This document shows positions 26,442 through 35,691 of a DNA stretch of 64,000 nt, piece by piece. How positions within the stretch are numbered: the first letter of the stretch is position 1; the number at the start of each line of letters is the position of its first letter. Under the pieces are notes generated by a model, which saw nothing but the letters and a program-made list of their open reading frames with translations, was not told where the DNA came from and ran no database searches. Source of the DNA: DAOUAM01 sp034433305 (GTDB lineage: Bacteria > Chloroflexota > Dehalococcoidia > Lucifugimonadales > DAOUAM01); NCBI GenBank assembly GCA_034433305.1, contig DAOUAM010000053.1, positions 16,868-80,867 on the forward strand. The letters are read 5' to 3'. The translations under genes were made by a program, and so were the position numbers.

Positions 26442-26884
26442 TGGGACAGGAGGGGAGATTCGGGATGGTGCTACAGAAGCGGATAGAGGTAGGCCGGGGC
26501 AAAGCAGAGGGGGAGTTCCTGTCCATCGCCACCTATCTACCCCTGAGGCGCTGGCGCGACGTCCGCGCCTTCATGCGCATGTCCTCCCAGGTGGAACGGC
26601 AGTTGAGGGGTACGCCGGGCCTTGTCAGGTACGGACTGCGGGCCAATCTGCTGTGCAAGCGCTTCTGGACGCTCTCCGTGTGGGACGCCAGGGGGCCCGT
26701 CAGGGCCTTCGTCGGCGCTGGGCCTCACGAAGTTGCAGTCCAGAGGTTCGCGGACTGGGCCGGAGAGGGCGCCGCCTTCGTCGAGTGGACGTCCAGTGAC
26801 GGGCGACTCGACTGGAAGGAGGCGCTGGAGCGCCTGAAGAGTCCCTCCTTCACCTACAAGCCCCCCAGGCCCCGAGAAAAGTGA
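26441..26884 (+). CDS. Small monooxygenase-like (DUF3291/ABM fold) protein
   Basis: 147 residues. The pattern of an N-terminal beta strand (LSIATYLPLRRWRDVRAFMRMSSQVERQL), then PGLVRYGLRANLLCKRFWTLSVWD and AFVGAGPHEVAVQRFADWAGEGAAFVEWTSS, resembles the dimeric alpha-beta barrel proteins annotated as DUF3291 or spheroidene-monooxygenase-like. Members are often haem- or hydrophobic-ligand-binding, but function is unknown. Its ATG overlaps the E2 stop (TGATG), and lipB follows 22 bases later, so it is embedded in the 2-oxoacid dehydrogenase/lipoylation operon. Family assignment is tentative. Confidence 0.7.
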   Translation: MGQEGRFGMVLQKRIEVGRGKAEGEFLSIATYLPLRRWRDVRAFMRMSSQVERQLRGTPGLVRYGLRANLLCKRFWTLSVWDARGPVRAFVGAGPHEVAVQRFADWAGEGAAFVEWTSSDGRLDWKEALERLKSPSFTYKPPRPREK

Positions 26885-26906
26885 GGCTGGAGGTCTTTCC
26901 GGGCTG

Positions 26907-27638
26907 ATGCACCGGTGCGTCGTCGTCTGGCTAGGCCCGACTCCATACCTTCCTGCCTGGGAGCTGCAGAAGCGCCTGGGCCAGCAGGTTACTGAAGGGC
27001 GGCTGCCCAATGTGCTGCTTCTGCTGGAGCACCCCCACGTTTACACCCTGGGGCGGCGTGGCAGAGAGACAGATATCCTCCTGCCCCGCGAGGCGCTGGC
27101 AGAGCTTGGCGTGGAGGTGCACTGGACAGACCGCGGGGGCGAGGTTACCTACCACGGCCCCGGCCAACTGGTGGGCTATCCCATTATCAACCTGCGCGCC
27201 TGGGGCGGTGGCCCGGTGGCATACGTTGGGACGCTGGAGCGGGCGCTCATCGCCACGCTGGCGCGGTTTGGCGTCAGGGGGGAGAGCGACGGCAGGCCCA
27301 CGGGCGTCTGGGTGAGCGAGGCCAAGATCGCCGCCATTGGCGTGAAAATCAGCCGGGGCGTCACCTCCCACGGCTTCGCCCTCAACGTGTGCCCGGAGCT
27401 GTCCTACTTCCAGCACATCGTGCCCTGCGGCCTCCCGGGCGGCCAGGTCACGTCCCTTGCCAGCGAGCTTGGCCGGGCTATCCCGGTAGACGAGGTCATT
27501 CCAGCACTGGCCGCTTGCTTTGGCGAAGCCTTCCAGATGGAGCTGGACTGGGCAACTCCTCAAGAGTTGGCAGGGCTTGCACAGCGCGGCCTTGAGGCCC
27601 CACGCCCGTCGTATTCCTCGAACGGCGCACCCGAGTAA
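26907..27638 (+). CDS. lipB: Octanoyl-[acyl-carrier-protein]:protein octanoyltransferase
   Basis: 243 residues, LipB family. It moves octanoate from ACP to the lipoyl lysine of E2 proteins as the first step of lipoate synthesis. Signatures: LLLLEHPHVYTLGRRG, RGGEVTYHGPGQLVGYPI (the PROSITE-type motif), ESDGRPTGVWVSEAKIAAIGVKISRGVTSHGFALNVC with the catalytic Lys, and IVPCGLPGGQVTSL with the catalytic Cys. Its target, the lipoyl E2, is encoded just upstream. lipA is not in the window. Confidence 0.95.
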   Translation: MHRCVVVWLGPTPYLPAWELQKRLGQQVTEGRLPNVLLLLEHPHVYTLGRRGRETDILLPREALAELGVEVHWTDRGGEVTYHGPGQLVGYPIINLRAWGGGPVAYVGTLERALIATLARFGVRGESDGRPTGVWVSEAKIAAIGVKISRGVTSHGFALNVCPELSYFQHIVPCGLPGGQVTSLASELGRAIPVDEVIPALAACFGEAFQMELDWATPQELAGLAQRGLEAPRPSYSSNGAPE

Positions 27639-27673
27639 AAAACCGACGCGCCAGGTGCAGCCCGGCGCGTCGG
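27637..27673 (-). terminator. Rho-independent terminator of the cupredoxin gene
   Basis: Arms 27643-27652 and 27664-27673 (10 bp, GC-rich) with an 11-base loop. Read on the minus strand the stem is followed by TTTTTT (27642-27637), directly after the cupredoxin stop. It may also limit readthrough from lipB. Confidence 0.85.
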
Positions 27674-27704
27674 CCAGCCCACGGGTGGGCGAGGCCCACG
27701 AGAG

Positions 27705-28295
27705 CTAGTTTACCTCAATCTTGCCCTGCATCCAGGGATGGATAGCGCACAGGTAGAAGAGCGTGGTGCCCGACTCGGCCGAGACCTCGATCTTGACGGT
27801 CTCGCCGTCCTCTATGAACACCGAGTCGCCAGGCGTGTCCAGCCCTTCCTCACCCTCATTTACCACGGTGTCCTGGACCTCTTCCTCGCCCTCTCCCGGA
27901 GGAGGACCGTCGTCCAGGCCAAAGTGGGCCGCCAGGGCCTCCTGGCAGGGTTCACACTCAAACAGGGCCTCTTCCAGGTCCGGCACCGGGTTTTCATCGG
28001 GCGACGGCAACTCGTCTTCCTCGACTATAGTTATCGTGTGAGGCTCGGTTACTCTATCAATGTCCTCGACGGCAAGCGTGTCGCCAGAGTCCACATGCAC
28101 GGTATCTGGCGCAAAAGCCGTAGTGCCCATCACGACCACGTTGGGCACGAAGACAAAGGCGCCCACGATGTGTATAGTCGGGTGCGTGTGCAGGTCTTCA
28201 TCGTTGTTTTCGTTGTCCTGCGCAATGACGCTCCCGCCCCCGAACAACGTCACCGACGCCAAAGCCACCGCCAGGATAATCAGGAGCCTCCGCAT
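27705..28295 (-). CDS. Secreted cupredoxin-like (plastocyanin-type) protein
   Basis: 196 residues with a Sec signal peptide (MRRLLIILAVALASVTLFGG, cleavage near VIAQ-D). The cupredoxin core is split. The first copper His is in EPHTITIVEED, and the C-terminal loop CAIHPWMQG supplies Cys, His and Met of a type 1 copper site (C-x3-H-x2-M). Between them is an acidic insert of roughly 70 residues rich in Glu, Asp and Pro, containing a CxxC (FECEPCQEAL) that may form a disulfide. The predicted role is extracytoplasmic single-electron transfer or copper handling. The start has a strong GAGGAGG. It is transcribed alone and ends at the terminator at 27637-27673. Confidence 0.85.
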   Translation of the reverse strand: MRRLLIILAVALASVTLFGGGSVIAQDNENNDEDLHTHPTIHIVGAFVFVPNVVVMGTTAFAPDTVHVDSGDTLAVEDIDRVTEPHTITIVEEDELPSPDENPVPDLEEALFECEPCQEALAAHFGLDDGPPPGEGEEEVQDTVVNEGEEGLDTPGDSVFIEDGETVKIEVSAESGTTLFYLCAIHPWMQGKIEVN

Positions 28296-28535
28296 GCTTT
28301 ACCTCCTCGTCCTCCCATCCTCTACCACCACACAAGCGCCAGCCCTCTGACCAACCGAAGCGGACTGGTGCGGCTATTGTACCGCCGCGCCTGGAAGTAG
28401 CACTCTCGCATTGGGCCGGCGCGGCGCGACAATGGGGACTAGGCCAGGACGTGCCCGGTGGAGGTATTCGTGCGCTCCCGTGAGTACCCATCCCTGTGGC
28501 GCATAGGGACCGCGACCAGGGCCCTCCGGAGTCGG

Positions 28536-28925
28536 CTATACCGCGTCTCCAGAGGCACGGTGAAGGGCCTTGCGGTGCAGGTGCCACCCGGGCCATCCAT
28601 GGGCACCGCGCCGGTCGCAGGCCGAGTGAGGCCGCGTCTTGCGGGCATCGCGGAGAGGGATGCGGGGGCCTTGCTTCTGGTCGCGGAAGGACTGGACGGC
28701 GGCCCTGAGCAGGGCCACCACGTGGTCAAGCACTCCATAGACTGGCTGAACGCCACGCTCCCTTCGCCTCTGTAGTCGGTTTCCCGCCCTGGGCATGAGG
28801 AACTTTCTGGCCCCACCGCGGCCCGTGGCCCTGCTGGCCGCCGCCCACAGTATCGCATCCACCAGGGCACCTTCTTCCCACTTCCAGACGTAGCTCTGAG
28901 GCGAGGCGTCGCGGGTTGCCTGCAT
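28536..28925 (-). CDS. Hypothetical protein, uncertain
   Basis: A 129-residue frame I do not recognise. It is listed because AAGGAG is placed seven bases before the ATG at 28925, and the first 50 or so residues (MQATRDASPQSYVWKWEEGALVDAILWAAASRATG) look like ordinary protein. The remainder is Arg- and His-rich and could be a frame artefact or decayed sequence. Other frames on both strands are also open because of GC content. Nothing else in 28296-29161 supports a gene. Confidence 0.3.
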   Translation of the reverse strand: MQATRDASPQSYVWKWEEGALVDAILWAAASRATGRGGARKFLMPRAGNRLQRRRERGVQPVYGVLDHVVALLRAAVQSFRDQKQGPRIPLRDARKTRPHSACDRRGAHGWPGWHLHRKALHRASGDAV

Positions 28926-29161
28926 CTCTTCACTCCTTCTGGCGCGCTCGTTCTCCTGCTGGGGGACCGCTCCTTGGACGATGATGAGTCACCTCCTCAT
29001 GAAGTGCTTGGCGACCGCGCATGGATAAGTTACTTCCGCCAGCATGAGGACTTATAGGTTTTCTGGAACATGTTTAAGACTTTTTCCAGAAAGGCCCAGC
29101 TTGCTTGGCCCCGCCGCCGTCTGTTACACTGCATTCGACTCTCAAGGGGCAGCCGTTAGCT

Positions 29162-29452
29162 ATGCGGATTACCAGCGAGGAAGTGCGGCACATCGCGCTG
29201 CTGGCGCGCGTGGCCATGACCGCCGAAGAGATAGAGCGCATGCGCGACCAGCTCTCCCACATCCTGGAGAACTTCGATGCGCTGCGCCAGGTGGACACGG
29301 AAGGCGTGGAGCCGACCGGCCACTCGGTGGAGATTGACAGCGTCATGCGCGAGGACGAGCCGCGGCCTTCCATGCCCCTCCAGGACGTGCTCGCCAACGC
29401 CCCCGCCACCGAAGATGACTTCGTCAGGATCAGGGCAGTACTGGAGGAGTAG
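29162..29452 (+). CDS. gatC: Asp-tRNA(Asn)/Glu-tRNA(Gln) amidotransferase subunit C
   Basis: 96 residues. GatC stabilises the GatAB amidotransferase that converts misacylated Glu-tRNA-Gln and Asp-tRNA-Asn to the correct forms. The sequence MRITSEEVRHIALLARVAMTAEEIERMRDQLSHILENFDALRQVDTEGVEPTGHS and the C-terminal DEPRPSMPLQDVLANAPATEDDFVRI are typical. The ATG at 29162 is chosen over an upstream in-frame codon at 29105. gatA follows 56 bases later; gatB is not in the window. Confidence 0.93.
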   Translation: MRITSEEVRHIALLARVAMTAEEIERMRDQLSHILENFDALRQVDTEGVEPTGHSVEIDSVMREDEPRPSMPLQDVLANAPATEDDFVRIRAVLEE

Positions 29453-29508
29453 CCCACGGCGCCTCCGACTCTGCCCCAAAGCCACTATTCACTGGGGACC
29501 GCCAGACC

Positions 29509-30975
29509 ATGAGACCATCTGATGTGCTGGGCCTTACTGCTCACGAGGCCAGGAAGCTGCTGGACCGCCGGGAGATATCCTCTGTGGAACTGACCCGCGC
29601 GGTGCTGGAGCGCATCCGCCAGGTGGAGGACAGGGTAAAGGCCTTCGTCACCGTGACCGAGGAGGTGGCGCTGGAGCAGGCCCGCCGTGCCGACGAGCGC
29701 ATAGCCGCTGGCGACGTCCGGCCGCTGACAGGCATCCCCATGCAGCTCAAGGACAACCTCTGCACCAGGGGCATCCGCACCACATGCTCCTCGCACATGC
29801 TAGAGGACTTCGTGCCCCCTTACGATGCCACGGTGGCGCGGCGCCTGTACGACGAGGGCGCTGTCCTGGTGGGCAAGGGCAACATGGACGAGTTCGCCAT
29901 GGGCTCATCCACCGAAAACTCGGCCTTCTTCCCAACGCGCAACCCCTGGGACCTGGAGCGTGTGCCTGGCGGCAGCAGCGGCGGGCCAGCGGCGGCGGTG
30001 GCCGCCGGGGAGTGCATCTACGCCCTTGGCTCCGACACCGGCGGGAGCATCCGCCAGCCGGCGGCCCTGTGCGGCATCGTGGGCCTGAAGCCCACCTACG
30101 GCCTGGTCAGCCGCTACGGGCTGGTGGCCTTCGCTAGCTCCCTGGACCAGATAGGCCCCATGACCAGGGACGTCACGGACTGCGCCCTGGTGCTGAACGC
30201 CATCGCCGGCCATGACCCCTGCGACTCCACCTCCATACCCTTCCAGCCCCCCGACTACACCCGTGCGCTCGTCCCTGACCTGAAAGGCCTGCGCATTGGC
30301 GTGCCAAGAGAGTACTTCGTGGAGGGCATGCAGCCGGGCGTCGAGGGTGCCGTGCGGCGGGCGGTGGGGGTGCTGGAGGAACTGGGCGCGGAGATAGCGG
30401 AGACTTCTCTGCCCCATACCTCCTATGCCCTGGCAGTGTACTACATCATCGCTCCCTCGGAGGCATCGGCCAACCTGGCCCGGTACGATGGTGTCAAGTA
30501 CGGCTACTCGGCCAGGGAGGCTGAGAGCATGTGGGACGCCATGGAGAAGACGCGCCAGCAAGGCTTCGGGCCGGAGGTGAAGCGGCGCATCATGCTGGGC
30601 ACCTACGCCCTGTCGGCCGGCTACTACGATGCCTACTACCTCAAGGCCCAGAAGGTGCGGACGCTCATCCGCCGGGAGTTCGAGGAGGCCTTCAAGCAGT
30701 TCGACGCGCTGGTCATGCCCACGTCGCCCACTGTGGCCTTCCGGCTGGGAGAGAAGACGGCTGACCCGGTGCAGATGTACCTGAACGATGTCTTCACCAT
30801 GCCAGCCAACATAGCCGGAGTGCCTGGCATATCCATACCCGCAGGCCTGGTGGACGGGCTGCCAGTTGGCTTGCAGATCACCGCCAGGGCGCTGGGCGAG
30901 GAGACACTTTTGCGCGTGGCCTACGCCTACGAGCAGGCCACCCGCTGGAGCGCCAGGAGCCGGCCGCCCCTGTAG
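29509..30975 (+). CDS. gatA: Asp-tRNA(Asn)/Glu-tRNA(Gln) amidotransferase subunit A
   Basis: 488 residues of the amidase-signature family; the glutaminase subunit of GatCAB. The Ser-cisSer-Lys triad can be read: Lys in GIPMQLKDNLCTRG, the Ser-rich loop VPGGSSGGPAAAVAAGE and the Ser nucleophile in GSDTGGSIRQPAALCGIVGLKPTYGLVSRYGLVAFASSLDQIGP. The C-terminal PANIAGVPGISIPAGLVDGLPVGLQI is also diagnostic. Length is normal. Confidence 0.96.
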   Translation: MRPSDVLGLTAHEARKLLDRREISSVELTRAVLERIRQVEDRVKAFVTVTEEVALEQARRADERIAAGDVRPLTGIPMQLKDNLCTRGIRTTCSSHMLEDFVPPYDATVARRLYDEGAVLVGKGNMDEFAMGSSTENSAFFPTRNPWDLERVPGGSSGGPAAAVAAGECIYALGSDTGGSIRQPAALCGIVGLKPTYGLVSRYGLVAFASSLDQIGPMTRDVTDCALVLNAIAGHDPCDSTSIPFQPPDYTRALVPDLKGLRIGVPREYFVEGMQPGVEGAVRRAVGVLEELGAEIAETSLPHTSYALAVYYIIAPSEASANLARYDGVKYGYSAREAESMWDAMEKTRQQGFGPEVKRRIMLGTYALSAGYYDAYYLKAQKVRTLIRREFEEAFKQFDALVMPTSPTVAFRLGEKTADPVQMYLNDVFTMPANIAGVPGISIPAGLVDGLPVGLQITARALGEETLLRVAYAYEQATRWSARSRPPL

Positions 30976-31020
30976 AGGGTACAGAAACAGCCTGCATTGT
31001 GCCTCTCGGCGGGGCACGCG

Positions 31021-34000
31021 TCAGGCGTCAGGGCTGGCATGGGAGCGCGCGCCCAGCAGCTCCAATAGCTCCTGCATTAGCCTTCCTATCTTGCTCTCCA
31101 GATCGGCGTAGGTCTCACTGACATGGCTGAGGTCGCCGGCGCGACCCATCTGCTCCAGCTTGAGCGCCACCTCCAGGGCCGGGCTGGCGGCAAAGACTCC
31201 CACTGCGCCCTTCAGGTTGTGGGCGGCCCTGGACAGCGCTCCGGCGTCGCGGCCCGAAATGGCCTGCTGGATTTCTGTCATGTACCTGGGGCACTCTTTG
31301 ATGAAGAGGCCGGCCACTTTCCTGAGCATCTGTTCCCTGCCATCCAGGGCCGCCAGTGCCGCTGACAGGTCCATGACCTGGCCCATCTGGCCCTGGGCCG
31401 GAGCTTCGAGTGGAGCTTCGGGGGCGGAAGGCTTGCCGGCCAGGCTCCCCAGGACTTCCAGCAGCTTCCTTGGCTGGACGGGCTTGGCTACGTAGCTGTC
31501 CATGCCCGAGGCCAGGTACTTCTCCCGGTCGCCGGCCATGGCGTGGGCCGTCATGGCCACTATGGGAATGTGGGGAATGTGCCTTCCAGCGCCCTTCTCC
31601 CTCTCCCTGACCACACGCGTGGCCTCTACGCCGTCCATGTTGGGCATTTCCACGTCCATAAGCACCAGGTCAAACCGCTGCCTTTCCAGTTTCTGCAGCG
31701 CCTCCACGCCATCATTGGCTACCTCGACCTCGTGGCCCCATTCTTCCAGCATTGACACCACCAGCATCTGGTTGATGCGATTGTCCTCGGCCAGGAGCAC
31801 CTTGAGGCGCCGCTTGCCATTGTCTCGCGGCGGGGCCGCGGCCCACGCGTCCTGGCGCGACTGGCTGGGGCGTGCCCCGGCCTCCGGGGCCGGCCGCTGC
31901 AGGCCCAGCCTTACGGTGAAGTGGAAGGTGCTTCCCTTGCCCACCTCGCTCTCGACCCAGATGCGACCGCCCATCAACCCCACAATCCTGGAGGATATGG
32001 CAAGGCCCAGCCCGGAGCCACCGTACCGCCGGGTGGTGGAGCTGTCCGCCTGGGTGAAGGGCCTGAACAGCAGCTTCTGCTTCTCCGGCGAGATTCCTAT
32101 GCCGGTGTCGGCCACGGCGAAGTGGCAGATGATTTCGTCCTGGGTCTGGGACTCGGCCTCGACCCACAGCCTGACGTGGCCTCGTTCAGTGAACTTGATG
32201 GCGTTGCCGACGAGGTTGACGATGATCTGCCTCAGGCGCGTGGGGTCGCCCACCAGGGCGTCGGGCAACTCGGGCTGGATGTGGCCCACAAGCTCCAGGC
32301 CCTTCTCCTGCGCCTTGAGGGCTAGCATGTCCATTACGCTGCGGACGACCTCCCGCAGGCTAAAGTCAATGGACTCCAGCTCCAGCCGGCCGGCCTCGAT
32401 TCTTGAAATGTCCAGGATGTCCTCGATCACTCCCAGCAGAGCATCAGCGGACGTCCTCATCATGTCCAGGTAGCCGCGCTGCTTGTTGGTTAGCTCGGTC
32501 CTGTACAGGAGTTCCGCCATGCCGATGATGCCGCTGAGGGGAGTGCGGATTTCGTGGCTCATGTGGGCCAGGAACTCGCCCTTGGCCCTGCTGGCGGCCT
32601 CCGCCGCCTCCCTGGCCTTGCGCGCCTCCTCGTGGAGTCGGGCGTTGGCGACGGCGCCGGCTATCTGGGCCGCGACCCGCTGTGCCAACTCCACATGGGA
32701 CTGGTCGTAGGCCTGGGGCCTGGCCGAGGTCATGTACAGGACTCCAGCTACCTCGCCATTGAACAGCAGGGGGACATGCAGCGATGACCTCATGCCAGCG
32801 TGGAAACCTGGAAGAAAGCCCGGAAAGCGCTCGGTCACATCCTGGAGGTCTTCCGCGTTGAACACCACAGGCGATCTGGACCGGAAAGCCACCTCGGTTA
32901 CAGTCCCGGCCAGGGGGGCCACTTCCCCCGGCCCTCGCCCGGGCACCTGGATGCCCATTACGAACATGTTGGTGAAGGTCTCGCGGGCCGGGTCAACGAG
33001 GCTGATGCCCAGGGAATCGTATGGGATGAGCTTGCGCACGGCATTGGCCAGGGGCTGGTAGTCCTCTATCTTCAGGGATGCGCTGACAATCCTGCCGATT
33101 TCGGCCAGCACCGCGTTCTCCTCGGCCAGGCGACGAATGGTCTCCTCGGTGCGCTTGCGCTCGGTAATGTCCCGGACGAAGGCGCTGAAGATGTAGGTGC
33201 CCTGCCTGTTCAGAGGCAAGATAGTGAACTCCACGGGGAACTCGTGACCATCGCGGCGCAGCGCTGGCAGCTCCACGCGCCTGTTCATCAGGACCGATTC
33301 GCCCGTGGACAGGAAGCGCTCGATGTCCCGCCGCTGCATCTCACGGTACCCGGGCGGGATGATAGTCTCGGCCAGGGGCCGGCCGATGGCCTCCTGGCGG
33401 GACCAGCCGAAGATGGCCTCGGCCTGTGGGTTCCAGGCTATAATCACGCCGGCCGCGTCCATCATGACCACGGCGTCCAGCGCCGCGTCCAGGATGGCCC
33501 TCGTCCTCTCCTCGCTCTCACGCAGGGCCTGCTCCGCCAGCACGCGCTCGGTAATGTCACGGGCATTGATGACCATGCCCGATACAACACCATTGGTGAC
33601 CAGCTTCTTGCCCATGGCCTCTATGTGGCGCCAGGAGCCATCCCCATGCCGGAACCGGAACATGCGCGCCTGCTGGGATGGCGGGGCCTCCGGGCTGCTC
33701 ACCGAGCGCTCAAAAAGGCTGGACACTGCCCAGAAGTCTTCCGGGTGCACCAACTCCAGGACCTTCCTGCCCACCAGGGCCCCCGGCTGGTAGCCCAGCA
33801 CGCGCTCGACGGAGGGGCTGACGTAGTCCAGCTTCCCATCTATATTGAGCACGGCGATGACATCCAGGGCGTTCTCTATCAGTGACCGGAAGTGCTCCTC
33901 GCTGCGGCGGAGCCCCCTCTCGGCGCGCCGGCGCCTGGTGACCTCCCGCTGGAGAAGGGCGTTGGACTCCAGGAGGCGGGACGTCCGCTCCTGCACCCGT

Positions 34001-35691
34001 TGCTCCAGCTCTTCCTGGGTCTTGCGGAGTTCCTCCTCTGTCTGTCTCTGCCTGGCATAGAGCTGGGCGTTGGCCACGGCACCGGAGACCTGGGCGGCGA
34101 TCTGCTCCGCCAGCGGCAAATCATGGCTGGTGTAGGCATTGGGCGTGGTGGACACCAGGCTCAGCGTTCCTATGACGTCGCCCTTGTGCAGGAGCGGCAC
34201 TACCAGGCACGACCGTACCCCCACGTCGAAGGCGGGCAAGTAGGCCGGGAACCTCCTGGCCACCTCCTCCCTGTCTTCGGTCTGGAAGAGCACGCCTGAC
34301 CGCCTGCGCACCGCCTCCTCGGTGACAGAGCCGGCCAGCGGCAGCACCTCAGAGACCCTCCTGCCAGGCACCTCCAACCCGACCACGTAGGCGATGGTGT
34401 AAGTGCGCCGCCGGGAGTCCACCAGGCTGACCAGCACCCTGTCAAAGGGGATCAGCTCCCGGACCAGGCTGGCGAAGCGCTGGTACACCTCTTGCATGTC
34501 CAGGGAGGATGTGACCGTCCGGCCTATGTCGGCCAGGAGGCCATGCTCCCTGACCTCCCGCTGCAGCGCCGCGTTGAGTTGGGCGTTGGCGACCGCGCCG
34601 GCGATCTGCGTGGCGATGCGCTCAGCCAGGTCCAGGTCCCGCCGGGTGTAGGCGTTGCGAGCGCGGGAGCGCAACTGCATCACGCCTACGGGCTTATCGT
34701 CCGAGACCAGCGGGACAGAGATTACCGAAAGAAGCCCCGTCCTTGAAGGTGGGACCAGTGAAGGGTACAGCCTGAGTATCTCCGCCTCGTTGTCGTTCTG
34801 CACAACTAAGCCGTGGCCGAGGTTGATCACGGCCTGGGTGAGAGAGCCTGCCAGGGGAAAGACGTCGCCGGGGTAGTAGCCCTCGACCTCCACTCCCTCG
34901 GAGTACAGGACAGTGCCCCTGCCACGGGGCAGGTCAACGACGCTCACCGTCAGCCTGTCGAAGGGTATGAGCCTGCGCACTATCTCGGCGGTGCGCGGGA
35001 ACACCCTGCCCATGTCCAGGGAGGACATGAGCGTCCGGCCTATCTCAGCCAGCACCTCGCGCTCCTGGATTTCCCGCAGGAGCTGGGCATGCACCTGGGC
35101 ATTGGCGATAGCGTCGGCTATCTGGTCGGCAATGCGCTCTAGCAGTCCGACCTCTCGCTCGCCGTAGGCATGAGGAATGGCCGAGCGCACATGCAGGGCG
35201 CCCACGGGACGGCCGCTGGCAATCAACGGCACTGAGAGGAACGTGCGCAGGCCGGCCGCGTAGCCTGCGGCGACGAAAGGGTACCTGGCCACAGTCCCAT
35301 CTTCGCCATCATCCAGGGAAATGAGCAGGCTGGCCCTGCTGCGCAGGACTTCCGCCGTGCCAGTATTTGCCAGGGGAATCCGCTGGCCTATCTCCCACCC
35401 CGGAACGCTGCTTCCCACGACATAGGCCAGCGTCTGGGTACCCTGCTCCGGGTCGGCGACCACGATGGACAGTCGGTCGAAAGGCACTAGCTTGCGGACC
35501 TGCTCGGCGAATTGCGCGTACACCTGGCCCGTGTCCAGGGACGAGTGGACAATGCGGAAGATTTCCGCCAGGGCTTCGTTGTCCCTGGCGGCGCCAGTCT
35601 GGGCCACCAGGGCCTCCAACTCGGCTACCTGCCGCCGCAGCGCCACCAGTTCGCCGGTGTTGCCCTCGTTGCCTGTGGTCTGGTCCATCAT
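31021..35691 (-). CDS. Multi-GAF/PAS hybrid sensor histidine kinase with receiver and HPt domains
   Basis: A 1556-residue cytoplasmic-looking sensor with no signal or membrane helix. Approximate order: short coiled coil (8-35), GAF1 (40-200), GAF2 (210-370), GAF3 (385-540), long coiled coil (540-605), PAS1 (605-725), PAS2 (735-850), GAF4 (865-1020), HisKA with phospho-His1046 in HEIRTP, HATPase with NLVGNAIK near 1160 and GGSGLGLAIS, receiver with Asp1346 (LMDVEMPNMDG), and HPt with His1491 (AHNLKG). All phosphorelay residues are present. The GAFs are clear internal repeats (VPFDRLSI, IPFDRLTV, IPFDRVLV, IPYDSLGI). Two adjacent ATGs precede the protein; AGGGGAG suits either. The atypical OmpR-type regulator at 36982 is near but on the opposite strand, so pairing is only possible. 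Confidence 0.93.
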   Translation of the reverse strand: MMDQTTGNEGNTGELVALRRQVAELEALVAQTGAARDNEALAEIFRIVHSSLDTGQVYAQFAEQVRKLVPFDRLSIVVADPEQGTQTLAYVVGSSVPGWEIGQRIPLANTGTAEVLRSRASLLISLDDGEDGTVARYPFVAAGYAAGLRTFLSVPLIASGRPVGALHVRSAIPHAYGEREVGLLERIADQIADAIANAQVHAQLLREIQEREVLAEIGRTLMSSLDMGRVFPRTAEIVRRLIPFDRLTVSVVDLPRGRGTVLYSEGVEVEGYYPGDVFPLAGSLTQAVINLGHGLVVQNDNEAEILRLYPSLVPPSRTGLLSVISVPLVSDDKPVGVMQLRSRARNAYTRRDLDLAERIATQIAGAVANAQLNAALQREVREHGLLADIGRTVTSSLDMQEVYQRFASLVRELIPFDRVLVSLVDSRRRTYTIAYVVGLEVPGRRVSEVLPLAGSVTEEAVRRRSGVLFQTEDREEVARRFPAYLPAFDVGVRSCLVVPLLHKGDVIGTLSLVSTTPNAYTSHDLPLAEQIAAQVSGAVANAQLYARQRQTEEELRKTQEELEQRVQERTSRLLESNALLQREVTRRRRAERGLRRSEEHFRSLIENALDVIAVLNIDGKLDYVSPSVERVLGYQPGALVGRKVLELVHPEDFWAVSSLFERSVSSPEAPPSQQARMFRFRHGDGSWRHIEAMGKKLVTNGVVSGMVINARDITERVLAEQALRESEERTRAILDAALDAVVMMDAAGVIIAWNPQAEAIFGWSRQEAIGRPLAETIIPPGYREMQRRDIERFLSTGESVLMNRRVELPALRRDGHEFPVEFTILPLNRQGTYIFSAFVRDITERKRTEETIRRLAEENAVLAEIGRIVSASLKIEDYQPLANAVRKLIPYDSLGISLVDPARETFTNMFVMGIQVPGRGPGEVAPLAGTVTEVAFRSRSPVVFNAEDLQDVTERFPGFLPGFHAGMRSSLHVPLLFNGEVAGVLYMTSARPQAYDQSHVELAQRVAAQIAGAVANARLHEEARKAREAAEAASRAKGEFLAHMSHEIRTPLSGIIGMAELLYRTELTNKQRGYLDMMRTSADALLGVIEDILDISRIEAGRLELESIDFSLREVVRSVMDMLALKAQEKGLELVGHIQPELPDALVGDPTRLRQIIVNLVGNAIKFTERGHVRLWVEAESQTQDEIICHFAVADTGIGISPEKQKLLFRPFTQADSSTTRRYGGSGLGLAISSRIVGLMGGRIWVESEVGKGSTFHFTVRLGLQRPAPEAGARPSQSRQDAWAAAPPRDNGKRRLKVLLAEDNRINQMLVVSMLEEWGHEVEVANDGVEALQKLERQRFDLVLMDVEMPNMDGVEATRVVREREKGAGRHIPHIPIVAMTAHAMAGDREKYLASGMDSYVAKPVQPRKLLEVLGSLAGKPSAPEAPLEAPAQGQMGQVMDLSAALAALDGREQMLRKVAGLFIKECPRYMTEIQQAISGRDAGALSRAAHNLKGAVGVFAASPALEVALKLEQMGRAGDLSHVSETYADLESKIGRLMQELLELLGARSHASPDA

